In this document: piece by piece, positions 1 through 7,035 of the stretch
How the letters are laid out: each line of letters opens with the position of its first letter
Numbering within the stretch: the stretch's first letter is position 1
NCBI GenBank assembly: GCA_900545935.1
Contig: URAP01000030.1
Location: forward strand, 1 to 21,174
Direction of reading: 5' to 3'
DNA length: 21,174 bases
Origin: an uncultured Eubacteriales bacterium
Lineage (GTDB): Bacteria > Bacillota > Clostridia > Oscillospirales > CAG-272
Position numbers and translations under genes: made by a program
The notes under the pieces: generated by a model
What the model saw: the letters and a program-made list of their open reading frames with translations, nothing else
Databases searched by the model: none
What the model was told of the DNA's origin: nothing

Positions 1-9
1 TTCTTTCCG

Positions 10-40
10 CCACTTTCTTTTTCGCGTAAAAAGAAAGTGG
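10..40. repeat. 13-bp perfect inverted repeat
   Basis: CCACTTTCTTTTT (10-22) is repeated in perfect reverse complement at 28-40, separated by 5 nt. Neither strand has a clear run of T after the stem, so it is not a textbook terminator. It could be an interspersed repeat unit or the end of a transcript unit lying to the left of the window. Confidence 0.5.
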
Positions 41-197
41 TAAAAAACGAACAACTGAAATATCTATCCATATACTTTGACCGCGGCAGCGATTAATAAA
101 CCAGTCCATCTATAAACTTACTTCTTATCATTCTCATTGTCCGAGACTGACTGCAAAATGAAGCTATAAAAAAATCGAAAAAATTTTCAAAAACCTA

Positions 198-226
198 TTG
201 CAATCATGAGAATAATGTGATATCAT
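198..226 (+). promoter_or_regulatory. SigA-type promoter upstream of the ABC exporter
   Basis: The -35 box TTGCAA (198-203) and the -10 box TATCAT (221-226) are 17 nt apart. Transcription would start near 233 and leave a leader of about 400 nt before the ABC ATPase at 631. The assignment rests on box match and spacing only. Confidence 0.5.
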
Positions 227-228
227 AA

Positions 229-331
229 GTTAGCAGAGGCTAACCGACTTTGCACCACTTTTTCGCCGCCCGTGAGCACCGCCGCACGGACGGGATAATT
301 TAAAGGTTGACGTTAGCGTAGGCTAACCGAC
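229..331 (+). promoter_or_regulatory. Two-copy hairpin motif in the leader (possible cis-regulatory RNA)
   Basis: GTTAGC-AGAG-GCTAAC (229-244) and GTTAGC-GTAG-GCTAAC (312-327) are near-identical 6-bp stems with 4-nt loops, 83 bp apart, and each is followed directly by CGAC. A third TAACCGAC follows at 373-380. Between the copies lies another potential stem (CCGTG with CACGG). I cannot match this to a riboswitch class I know. Confidence 0.4.
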
Positions 332-353
332 ATCCGGCGGTTTCTCCTGTTTG

Positions 354-409
354 CCGCTGCCCGTCGTATGGGTAACCGACGTACGTCGGGCAGCGGTGTG
401 ATTGTTTTT
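354..409 (+). terminator. Terminator-like or attenuator stem in the ABC leader
   Basis: CCGCTGCCCG (354-363) pairs perfectly with CGGGCAGCGG (387-396), and a short T run follows at 405-409. Inside the loop is a competing 14-bp palindrome CCGACGTACGTCGG (376-389) that shares bases with the right arm, so the two structures are mutually exclusive. It lies about 220 nt before the ABC ATPase start, which suits an attenuator but does not prove one. Confidence 0.4.
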
Positions 410-588
410 CGGCATAATGCGCCGTATATAGACGCATCGGCACTGCGGCTGAGGCTTAGATCTCGGGCATGCGTGAAAAAGAAATGCGGCACTTTAAGAT
501 AGTAAGACAGATTCCGTAGTTCTCCGACGCAGGTTTAAAAAGAGCTTTCCCATTTAGATTTCTAATTCAACTATAAATATATAAATCA

Positions 589-609
589 TTCGGCACCGAC
601 GGCGCCGAA
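589..609 (+). promoter_or_regulatory. Short inverted repeat just upstream of the ABC ATPase ribosome binding site
   Basis: TTCGGC (589-594) and GCCGAA (604-609) form a 6-bp stem ending about 10 nt before the AGAAGGG ribosome binding site. It could be an operator or an RNA hairpin influencing translation. No function is established. Confidence 0.25.
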
Positions 610-630
610 GCAAACGAGAGAAGGGATGCC

Positions 631-1332
631 ATGAAGCTCATCACAATGAAAGGGGTCACCAAGCTGTATTCAAAGGGTGAACACGAGCAGCGCGCGCTCG
701 ACTCGGTCGATCTCGAAATTGACGAGGGCAAATTTGTCGTTATACTCGGACCGTCCGGCGCGGGCAAGAGCACGCTGCTGAACATGATAGGCGGTCTTGA
801 CAGCCCGACAAGCGGCACGATAATCGTCGACGGACAGAATATCGAGGCGCTCAGCCGCGACGAGCTTGCCGACTATCGCGCATCGACCGTAGGCTTCGTA
901 TTTCAGTCGTACAATCTCGTTCCTACGCTCACGGTGCTCGAGAATGTGGCGCTTGTCAAGGACATATCCGAGAATCCGCTCAGCTCGCACGACATGCTTC
1001 GCGCCGTCGGACTCGAGGATCATATGAAGAACTTCCCGTCCGAGCTGTCCGGCGGAGAGCAGCAGCGCGTCTCCATCGCGCGTGCGCTCGCCAAGAATGC
1101 CAAGATCCTGCTCTGCGACGAGCCGACGGGCGCGCTCGACTCGGAGACGGGCGTTACGGTGCTCAAGCTGCTGCTTGAGATGGCGAAAAAATACGGCAAG
1201 ACCATAATCATAGTCACGCATAACCAAAATATCGCGAAGATGGCGGACGTTGTTATCGAGGTCAGAAGCGGCAAGATCCGCAGCTGCGTCGAGCAGGAGA
1301 ATCCGCTGAGCGCAGACGAGGTGGATTGGTAG
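631..1332 (+). CDS. ABC transporter ATP-binding protein (MacB/LolD-type)
   Basis: This 233-residue protein is the cytoplasmic ATPase that would drive the FtsX-type permease encoded next. Motifs in order are Walker A GPSGAGKS (40-47), Q-loop Gln92, signature LSGGEQQR (139-146), Walker B ILLCDEPT (159-166), the D-loop ALD (168-170) and the switch His197. Length and the GGxQQRVSIARAL context fit the MacB/LolD/FtsE branch, whose members work with FtsX-fold permeases in export or mechanotransmission rather than uptake. AGAAGGG lies 5 nt before the chosen ATG. Only 1 nt separates its stop from the permease start, so the two are surely co-transcribed and probably translationally coupled. A promoter at 198-226 and a structured leader precede it. 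The substrate cannot be told from the sequence; drug, peptide or lipid export are all possible. Confidence 0.93.
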   Translation: MKLITMKGVTKLYSKGEHEQRALDSVDLEIDEGKFVVILGPSGAGKSTLLNMIGGLDSPTSGTIIVDGQNIEALSRDELADYRASTVGFVFQSYNLVPTLTVLENVALVKDISENPLSSHDMLRAVGLEDHMKNFPSELSGGEQQRVSIARALAKNAKILLCDEPTGALDSETGVTVLKLLLEMAKKYGKTIIIVTHNQNIAKMADVVIEVRSGKIRSCVEQENPLSADEVDW

Positions 1333-1333
1333 T

Positions 1334-3607
1334 ATGCTCGGACGTAAGCTATGGAGAACGATAGGAATCTATCGCGTCCAGTTCATCTCTATGGTGCTGA
1401 TGATAATCATCGGCATAGGAATGTTCGTCGGCTTCAACATGGAGTGGTACACTATCGAACGCGACCTTGATACCTCGCTCGACGCATCGAACTTTGCCGA
1501 CTACCGCATCTATTCCGAGAGCGGCTTTGATGAGGCTGCCCTCGACTGCATAAAGGCGGTTGACGGCGTTGATGCCGCCGCGCGCTACCTCTCTGTGAAT
1601 GCAACGGTTGACGGCAGCTCGAATACGCTCGCAATGTCGGTTACAAGCGACCCGGCGGTGTCCTTCTTTTCGCTTATCAGCGGCGAGGAATACGATGCCG
1701 AGTCCGAGAACGGTATCTGGCTCTCGGATAAATATGCCGATGCAAACGACATATCGCTCGGCGACGAGCTGACCGTTGTTTATAAGAATGTCAAACTCGA
1801 CGGTAAGGTCGTAGGTCTTATCAAGTCGGCTGAGTATCTCATCTGTGTTGCGGATGATACGCAGCTGATGCCCGATTTTACAACGCACGGCTTTGCATAC
1901 ATCTCACCCGCAATGCTTCGCCGCTGTCTCGGCACCGAGTTTTATACCCAGCTGAACATAATCTCCGACCTCGATAAGCCCGAGCTCGTCGAACGCGCGG
2001 AAAAGGCGCTCGGAAAAACTCTGCTCGTGCTTTCGAAGGACGAAAACCCGTCGTACAGTCAGGCACTCGGCGAGTCGGACGAGGGCAAAACGATGGGACT
2101 CGTGCTGCCTGTGCTCTTCCTTTCTATCGCCGTTCTCACCATGGTCACCACCATGAATCGGATAACGGCAAAGGAAAAAACTCAGATAGGCACATTCAAA
2201 GCGCTCGGCTACCGTGACCGCCGCATAGCGATGCACTACACGTCATATGCGACCGCCATCTGCCTTATCGGAACGGCGTTCGGCATCGGTTTCGGCGTTC
2301 TGATAGCATGGTATATAATGAATCCGAACGGCTCGATGGGTACATATACCGACTTTGTCGACTGGTCGCTTTACTGTCCCGCATTCGTTTGGATAGTGCT
2401 CATCGTTATCAATCTTTTCATTACCGCTATCGGATGGCTCTCCGTCCGTCAGGCGCTCGGCGACACCGCTGCGGACGCACTGCGTCCGTATTCGCCAAAG
2501 CGCTTTAAGCCGCTGGCATGGGAGAACTGCCGCGCATGGAAGAAGCTCGGCTTCGGCTTTAAGTGGAATACCCGTGATACGCTGCGGCACAAGGCAAGAA
2601 CGGCTATGACGCTGTTCGGTGTGCTCGGCTGTGTCGTGCTCATCATTGCCGGTCTCGGTATGAAGGATACCATGGCACGCTTTATTCAGGTGTTTTATTA
2701 TGATACCGCTCGCTATGAGTCGGTCATCAGCCTTGACGGCGAGAACGTAACGCCCGAGCGCGCTGAGGAGCTGCGGGAGCTTTATTCCGGAGACGGTGCC
2801 TCCGCCGTCAGCATTCAGCTCGACGGCGACGCAATGGCGCTGACCGTATATGATCTGAAGAGCGGCTACATCAGCTTCCCCGACAGCGATTACAATATGG
2901 TAGAGCTGCCGGAGGACGGAGCTTATATCTGCGCCCGCATCGAGCGTGACTATGATGTCCATGTCGGCGATGAGCTTGAGTTTTCACCCTACGGCACCGA
3001 CGATACCTATACCGTCCGTGTACGCGGCGTGATCTGCTCGATGACCGAGGGCATAGTCATGAGCCGCACTGCGGCGGAAAAGATAGGCATCGACTATCAC
3101 TGCAACACCATCTACACCGCACAGACCGATATCGCCTCCGACGAGGCTGTCACCGGGGTACAGTCGAAGCAGAGTATTATTGACTCGTTCGATATCTTTA
3201 TGGCTATCATGAATTTTATGATAGCGCTGCTCTGCGGCGGTGCGGTGCTGCTCGGCGTTATAGTCCTCTATAACCTCGGTACCATGAGCTATACCGAACG
3301 CTATCGCGAGATGGCTACGCTCAAGGTGCTCGGCTTCCGCGATAAGCGTATCGGATTGCTGCTCATTCAGCAGAATCTCGCGCTGACCGTGATCGGTATT
3401 ATCATCGGTCTGCCTGCCGGATATTACCTGCTGCGCGAGCTTATCGTTCTGCTCGCAAGCGAATACGAGCTCAGTCTCGTTATCTCGCCTCTGTCGTATT
3501 TCATTACGGTCGTGATAACGGTCGGAATGTCGCTGCTTGTCGGCTTGCTCATCTCGCGCAAGAACAAGAAGATAGACATGGTAGAGGCACTCAAGGCTGC
3601 AGATTGA
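1334..3607 (+). CDS. ABC transporter permease with two FtsX domains
   Basis: This 757-residue membrane protein is the permease partner of the ATPase before it. Predicted TM segments lie near 15-35, 254-274, 303-328, 348-369, 425-443, 622-648, 676-703 and 719-741. Two large extracytoplasmic regions (36-253 and 444-620) sit between them. Each half carries the FtsX-family cytoplasmic motif between TMs: TFKALGYRDRRI (287-298) and TLKVLGFRDKRI (662-673). This two-FtsX architecture is common in Gram-positive exporters of the bacitracin/lantibiotic-resistance or MacB-like type. A GAGGTGG ribosome binding site lies inside the end of the ATPase gene. A strong terminator at 3668-3710 closes the operon, so it appears to be a two-gene unit. 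No sensor kinase or regulator gene is adjacent in the window, so the stimulus and substrate remain open. Confidence 0.92.
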   Translation: MLGRKLWRTIGIYRVQFISMVLMIIIGIGMFVGFNMEWYTIERDLDTSLDASNFADYRIYSESGFDEAALDCIKAVDGVDAAARYLSVNATVDGSSNTLAMSVTSDPAVSFFSLISGEEYDAESENGIWLSDKYADANDISLGDELTVVYKNVKLDGKVVGLIKSAEYLICVADDTQLMPDFTTHGFAYISPAMLRRCLGTEFYTQLNIISDLDKPELVERAEKALGKTLLVLSKDENPSYSQALGESDEGKTMGLVLPVLFLSIAVLTMVTTMNRITAKEKTQIGTFKALGYRDRRIAMHYTSYATAICLIGTAFGIGFGVLIAWYIMNPNGSMGTYTDFVDWSLYCPAFVWIVLIVINLFITAIGWLSVRQALGDTAADALRPYSPKRFKPLAWENCRAWKKLGFGFKWNTRDTLRHKARTAMTLFGVLGCVVLIIAGLGMKDTMARFIQVFYYDTARYESVISLDGENVTPERAEELRELYSGDGASAVSIQLDGDAMALTVYDLKSGYISFPDSDYNMVELPEDGAYICARIERDYDVHVGDELEFSPYGTDDTYTVRVRGVICSMTEGIVMSRTAAEKIGIDYHCNTIYTAQTDIASDEAVTGVQSKQSIIDSFDIFMAIMNFMIALLCGGAVLLGVIVLYNLGTMSYTERYREMATLKVLGFRDKRIGLLLIQQNLALTVIGIIIGLPAGYYLLRELIVLLASEYELSLVISPLSYFITVVITVGMSLLVGLLISRKNKKIDMVEALKAAD

Positions 3608-3667
3608 CGCAGTCCACACCACAGATATGTAACTCACCTCCATGAGCATATATGCCGCAAATGCGGC

Positions 3668-3710
3668 GCAGCCGGACGGGTTCACCCCCCGTCCGGCTGC
3701 TTTTTGTTTT
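3668..3710 (+). terminator. Rho-independent terminator after the ABC operon
   Basis: GCAGCCGGACGGG (3668-3680) pairs perfectly with CCCGTCCGGCTGC (3688-3700) around a 7-nt loop, followed by TTTTTGTTTT. It is a 13-bp GC-rich stem with a good U tract, 60 nt after the permease stop. Confidence 0.92.
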
Positions 3711-3907
3711 GTGCGCCGCCTGCGTAACCGAACACATGTGCCGATGCCCGCGCATAGGCTGTATGGATGCCTTTTTCGGCTCGGTGATGTATTTTTGCCG
3801 ACAGTTATGAATACTCCGGAGGTTTTTCTCGGCGACGGATAACTCCCGATATATACAAAAAGGGACAATAATATGCCATAAGTTGTTATTATTCGCTGCA
3901 AATACTA
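3711..3907. other. Intergenic stretch with no convincing gene
   Basis: Part of the 497-bp gap between the permease and the lipoprotein. A short open frame at 3642-3842 crosses the terminator, has no clear ribosome binding site and looks spurious. I see nothing else definable here before the lipoprotein promoter. Confidence 0.5.
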
Positions 3908-3936
3908 TTGACATGGGTGTTTTGATATGTTAAACT
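3908..3936 (+). promoter_or_regulatory. SigA-type promoter for the lipoprotein gene
   Basis: A perfect -35 box TTGACA (3908-3913) is followed after 17 nt by TAAACT (3931-3936), with an extended -10 TG at 3928-3929. Transcription would start near 3943, giving a leader of about 160 nt before the lipoprotein. Confidence 0.75.
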
Positions 3937-4104
3937 CGAATCGGTAATGACGGCGGCATTCTGCATGTACCGCAGTAAAATCGAGCAATGCCGCAGACAT
4001 ACTTTCAACGCATCTCGGATAGGTAGATTATTTAGATGCAAGGTGTCGAATTTTCACGAACAGCGGATCTGTTACTTAGAAAATGTTAATATATGGAGGT
4101 TGAC

Positions 4105-4842
4105 ATGAAAAAATCTTTTTTATCGGTCATATTGCTTCTTATCGCTGTCGGTGCGGTACTCGGCATGACCGGCTGCTCGAGCGAGCAGGTCGGGGCGGAC
4201 GAAACTACTGCCGTAACGACGACATCGACCACCGCCGAAACTACCGCAGAGACGACCGAGGCGACTACCGCAGCAGAGATCGAACCGGTGTTTGAGGCGG
4301 TTTCCGATGAGGAAGCGGAGCGTTTGAATGCTTATATGCACATCTTTGCGCAGTACTATAACAGCCCGTATAAGCAGGGCGATGAGATCAAGTCGCGTGC
4401 GCCCGTCTATCTCGGCGCGTTGTATCTGCTGCGCCATGCCGACGAATACGACTTTGTTCAGCTTATCAAGGGAGACAGCTATACCGTAAGCGGGGAGAAT
4501 ATGCTCAGGATAGTGCACAATCTTGTCGGTGATTATGATATTTCGTTCGAAGAATATATTAACGACGGAACAAATATTCATTATGATGCGGATACCGATA
4601 CGGTCACCGTTCTTCTCGGCACCGATTATTGGGGAGGGGGTATGTTCTATCTCGATAATGACAGCGAAATGACCTTCACCCGCAGCGGAGATACCGTAAA
4701 AGCCGATGTGACCGTTGTTCAGTGGTTCGAGATAGGCTCGGATGAGACCGTGAGCTTCAAATACGAATATACCTTTGACCGCATCGAGGATGATGGGCAT
4801 ATATACTATCGCATCGTCAGCGTTGAGCCGTCTGAGGCGTAA
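4105..4842 (+). CDS. Putative lipoprotein of unknown function
   Basis: The predicted protein has 245 residues when started at ATG 4105, which has GGAGG (4095-4099) 5 nt upstream. An in-frame ATG at 4093 overlaps that ribosome binding site and is unlikely. The N-terminus has two lysines, a hydrophobic core and a lipobox MTGC with Cys24 as the lipidation site, so the mature protein should be anchored on the outer face of the membrane. A Thr/Glu/Ala-rich linker of about 30 residues follows, as is common in Ruminococcus-type lipoproteins. The remaining globular region of about 190 residues is rich in acidic and aromatic residues, and I do not recognise its family. The gene has its own promoter and is followed by several terminator hairpins, so it is probably monocistronic and not part of the ABC operon. 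Confidence 0.85.
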   Translation: MKKSFLSVILLLIAVGAVLGMTGCSSEQVGADETTAVTTTSTTAETTAETTEATTAAEIEPVFEAVSDEEAERLNAYMHIFAQYYNSPYKQGDEIKSRAPVYLGALYLLRHADEYDFVQLIKGDSYTVSGENMLRIVHNLVGDYDISFEEYINDGTNIHYDADTDTVTVLLGTDYWGGGMFYLDNDSEMTFTRSGDTVKADVTVVQWFEIGSDETVSFKYEYTFDRIEDDGHIYYRIVSVEPSEA

Positions 4843-4858
4843 TAAGCTGCCGATTACT

Positions 4859-4884
4859 TTATATATGACAGTTATATATGACAG
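4859..4884. repeat. Tandem 13-bp direct repeat
   Basis: TTATATATGACAG occurs twice head to tail (4859-4871 and 4872-4884), 17 nt after the lipoprotein stop codon. It may be a slippage product. No function is evident. Confidence 0.6.
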
Positions 4885-4903
4885 TCGGCGGTGCGCCGAT
4901 TTT
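4885..4903 (+). terminator. Short terminator-like hairpin
   Basis: TCGGCG (4885-4890) pairs with CGCCGA (4894-4899) around a 3-nt loop and is followed by TTTT. It is the first of several hairpins behind the lipoprotein gene. Confidence 0.45.
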
Positions 4904-4921
4904 CCGTAAAAAAACGAAAAG

Positions 4922-4966
4922 AGCTCCTGTATTCCTGCTTCGGCAGCTATACAGGGGCTTTTATTT
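4922..4966 (+). terminator. Rho-independent terminator after the lipoprotein gene
   Basis: AGCTCCTGTA (4922-4931) pairs with TACAGGGGCT (4950-4959), with one G-U pair. An inner CTGC-TTCG-GCAG hairpin sits in the loop, and a T-rich tail (TTTATTT) follows. Confidence 0.8.
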
Positions 4967-4976
4967 GTAGTCTAAA

Positions 4977-5018
4977 TAAAAAAGAGGAGCAGGAAGTGAA
5001 TCCTACTCCTCAATTTTT
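4977..5018. terminator. Bidirectional terminator between convergent operons
   Basis: GAGGAGCAGGA (4984-4994) pairs with TCCTACTCCTC (5001-5011), with one mismatch. On the plus strand it is followed by AATTTTT. On the minus strand the stem is followed by a run of T (A run at 4977-4983). It lies between the plus-strand lipoprotein and the minus-strand GGGtGRT operon, so it can serve both. Confidence 0.8.
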
Positions 5019-5054
5019 GCCCACCACCTGATTTTCGGTGGGCAGACGGTGGGC
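5019..5054 (-). terminator. Additional hairpin with a duplicated arm
   Basis: GCCCACC (5019-5025) can pair with either of two copies of GGTGGGC (5037-5043 or 5048-5054). It lies between the stop of the GGGtGRT gene and the bidirectional terminator. On the minus strand it is followed by A residues rather than T, so it may be a 3'-end stabilising stem more than a terminator. Confidence 0.35.
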
Positions 5055-5122
5055 AATGTTAGTTTTTACAATGTTTTCGGTGGACAAATCAGACCTTGTA
5101 AAAAGTCCGTAAAGCCCCAATG

Positions 5123-6127
5123 TTACGCGTTTTTCATAGCCTCTTCGACAGCGACAGCGACCGCGACGGTAGCGCCTACCATCGGGTTGTTGCCCATGCC
5201 GATAAGACCCATCATCTCAACGTGTGCGGGAACGGAGGACGAGCCTGCGAACTGCGCATCGGAGTGCATACGACCCATGGTATCGGTCATGCCGTAAGAG
5301 GAAGGACCTGCAGCCATGTTGTCGGGGTGGAGGGTACGGCCTGTTCCGCCGCCGGAAGCGACAGAGAAGTACTTAACGCCGTTCTCTACGCACCACTTCT
5401 TGTAGGTACCTGCGACGGGGTGCTGGAAGCGGGTCGGGTTAGTGGAGTTACCGGTGATGGAAACGCCGACATTCTCGAGCTTCATGATAGCAACGCCCTC
5501 GGGAACGTTATCAGCGCCGTAGCACTTAACGTCCGCGCGCGGACCCTTGGAGTATGCGGTCTCGGAGACGACCTTTACCGTCTCGGAGTAAGGATCAAAC
5601 TCGGTTCTTACATAGGTAAAGCCGTTGATGCGCGAAATGATCATAGCGGCATCCTTACCGAGGCCGTTGAGGATAACGCGGAGGGGCTTTACGCGGACCT
5701 TGTTTGCGTTAAGAGCGATCTTGATAGCGCCCTCTGCAGCTGCAAAGGACTCGTGACCTGCGAGGAAGCAGAAGCACTCGGTCTCCTCGGAGAGAAGCAT
5801 CTTACCGAGGTTACCGTGACCGAGACCGACCTTGCGGTTCTCGGCAACCGAGCCGGGAATGCAGAAGGACTGGAGTCCCTCGCCGATAGCGGCTGCAGCG
5901 TCTGCTGCCTTGGTGCAGCCCTTCTTGACAGCGATAGCTGCGCCTACGGTGTATGCCCATACTGCGTTCTCGAAGCAGATAGGCTGTGTCGAGCGAACGA
6001 TATCATCGCAGTTGATACCCTTGTCAAGGGTGATCTGCTTGCACTCGTCGATAGAGGAGATACCGTACTTCTTCAGTGTGTCGAGGATCTTAGCCTCGCG
6101 TCTTTCATAACCTTCAAACTGTGCCAT
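5123..6127 (-). CDS. GGGtGRT-family protein
   Basis: This 334-residue protein contains the signature GGGTGRT at 259-265. Gly/Met-rich conserved-looking stretches surround it, and the C-terminus is Ala/Val rich (MGNNPMVGATVAVAVAVEEA, 311-330). I recognise it as the family named after this motif, whose biochemical function is not known to me. Nine cysteines are scattered along the chain (29, 40, 51, 71, 89, 118, 120, 202, 246), which would allow metal or Fe-S binding, but no standard cluster motif is present. No signal peptide or TM segment is seen, so it is cytoplasmic. GGAG lies 8 nt before the ATG. It follows the NifU-like gene by 20 nt, and the pair should share one mRNA from the promoter at 6901-6929. 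This linkage suggests it receives or helps build a cofactor, which is inference. Confidence 0.88.
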   Translation of the reverse strand: MAQFEGYERREAKILDTLKKYGISSIDECKQITLDKGINCDDIVRSTQPICFENAVWAYTVGAAIAVKKGCTKAADAAAAIGEGLQSFCIPGSVAENRKVGLGHGNLGKMLLSEETECFCFLAGHESFAAAEGAIKIALNANKVRVKPLRVILNGLGKDAAMIISRINGFTYVRTEFDPYSETVKVVSETAYSKGPRADVKCYGADNVPEGVAIMKLENVGVSITGNSTNPTRFQHPVAGTYKKWCVENGVKYFSVASGGGTGRTLHPDNMAAGPSSYGMTDTMGRMHSDAQFAGSSSVPAHVEMMGLIGMGNNPMVGATVAVAVAVEEAMKNA

Positions 6128-6147
6128 TGTTATCTCTCCTCTCTTTA

Positions 6148-6849
6148 TCAGTCTTTGCGCGGGTCGATGTACTTGACAGCCTCGTCAAAGCGGCCGTATG
6201 TACCCTTCGACTTCTCGTATGCCTCGTTCGGCTCCATGCCGCCCTTGATAAAGTCGGTCATCTTGCCGAGAGAAACGAACTCATATCCGATAACCTGATC
6301 GTCTGCGTCGAGAGCCATTCTCGTGCAGTAGCCCTCGGTCATCTCGAGGTATCTTACGCCCTTGGCACGGGTTCCGTACATGGTACCTACCATGCTTCTC
6401 TGACCCTTGCCGAGGTCCTCCATGCCGGCTCCGATAACAAGGCCTCCCTCGGAGAAGGCGCTCTGTGTTCTGCCGTATACGATCTGGAGGAAGAGCTCAC
6501 GCATAGCCGTGTTTATAGCGTCGCAGACGAGGTCTGTGTTGAGCGCCTCGAGAATGGTCTTGCCGGGCAGGATCTCTGCTGCCATAGCGGCGGAGTGTGT
6601 CATACCGGAGCATCCGACGGTCTCAACGAGTGCCTCCTCAATAACGCCGTCCTTTACGTTAAGGGACAGCTTGCAGGCACCCTGCTGAGGTGCACACCAG
6701 CCCACACCGTGTGTGTAACCGGAGATATCGGTGATCTGCTTAGCCTGTACCCACTTGCCCTCTTCCGGGATGGGAGCCGGACCGTGATGGGGACCCTTAG
6801 CTACGCAGCACATGCCTGCTACTTCGTTTGAATATACAAGCTCGCTCAT
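6148..6849 (-). CDS. NifU/IscU-like iron-sulfur cluster scaffold protein
   Basis: The 233-residue product carries three cysteines in IscU-like context. They are Cys59 (GACKLSLNVKDG), Cys80 in VGCSGMTHSAAM, which resembles the GCxxxxASSS segment of IscU, and Cys109 (LVCDAI), matching the third scaffold cysteine. The following PGKTILEAL also fits. In the known family these cysteines hold a nascent [2Fe-2S] cluster. The C-terminal 120 residues extend beyond a normal IscU (about 128 aa) and contain another Cys175 and a Gly-rich stretch. A His/Cys-rich N-terminus (CC at 14-15, HH at 21-22) is also atypical. The start at 6849 has AAAGGAG 12 nt upstream, a long but usable spacing; an upstream in-frame ATG at 6909 would overlap the promoter -10 box and is rejected. 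It is first in the operon with the GGGtGRT gene. No IscS-like desulfurase is nearby. Confidence 0.82.
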   Translation of the reverse strand: MSELVYSNEVAGMCCVAKGPHHGPAPIPEEGKWVQAKQITDISGYTHGVGWCAPQQGACKLSLNVKDGVIEEALVETVGCSGMTHSAAMAAEILPGKTILEALNTDLVCDAINTAMRELFLQIVYGRTQSAFSEGGLVIGAGMEDLGKGQRSMVGTMYGTRAKGVRYLEMTEGYCTRMALDADDQVIGYEFVSLGKMTDFIKGGMEPNEAYEKSKGTYGRFDEAVKYIDPRKD

Positions 6850-6900
6850 AGAATTTATGTACTCCTTTGCTTTATAAAATGAATTACGAATTCTCCCGCT

Positions 6901-6929
6901 ATTATACAATAAAACCGTGAATAAATCAA
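6901..6929 (-). promoter_or_regulatory. SigA-type promoter for the NifU-like/GGGtGRT operon
   Basis: On the minus strand, TTGATT (6924-6929) and a perfect TATAAT (6901-6906) are 17 nt apart. Transcription would start near 6894, giving a leader of about 45 nt. Confidence 0.75.
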
Positions 6930-6970
6930 TAGCGGCGGGGAATATTTTTTGCGCCGTCGGATATTATTGC

Positions 6971-7011
6971 ATTAAAATAGACGCCGAAAAACGGCAATGC
7001 TTTTCGGCGTC
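6971..7011 (-). terminator. Terminator after the DUF4160-like gene
   Basis: GACGCCGAAAA (6980-6990) and TTTTCGGCGTC (7001-7011) form a perfect 11-bp stem with a 10-nt loop. On the minus strand the stem is followed by TATTTTAAT. It separates the glycosyltransferase/DUF4160 unit from the NifU-like operon. Confidence 0.8.
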
Positions 7012-7035
7012 GGCAAATGTTTGTTTTTTATGTCT

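Noticed and set aside
130..213. ATTCTCAT (130-137) and ATGAGAAT (206-213), resembling parts of Fur/PerR-type boxes
   Set aside because: They are 68 bp apart and neither forms a full inverted box, so evidence for a metal-responsive operator is insufficient.
2243..2962. 239-residue minus-strand open frame inside the permease gene
   Set aside because: It is antisense to the FtsX permease, which has coherent TM segments and family motifs.
5120..6298. 392-residue plus-strand open frame opposite the GGGtGRT gene
   Set aside because: It lies antisense to a gene with clear family motifs and a good ribosome binding site. The long frame results from codon bias, and its protein has no recognisable motif.
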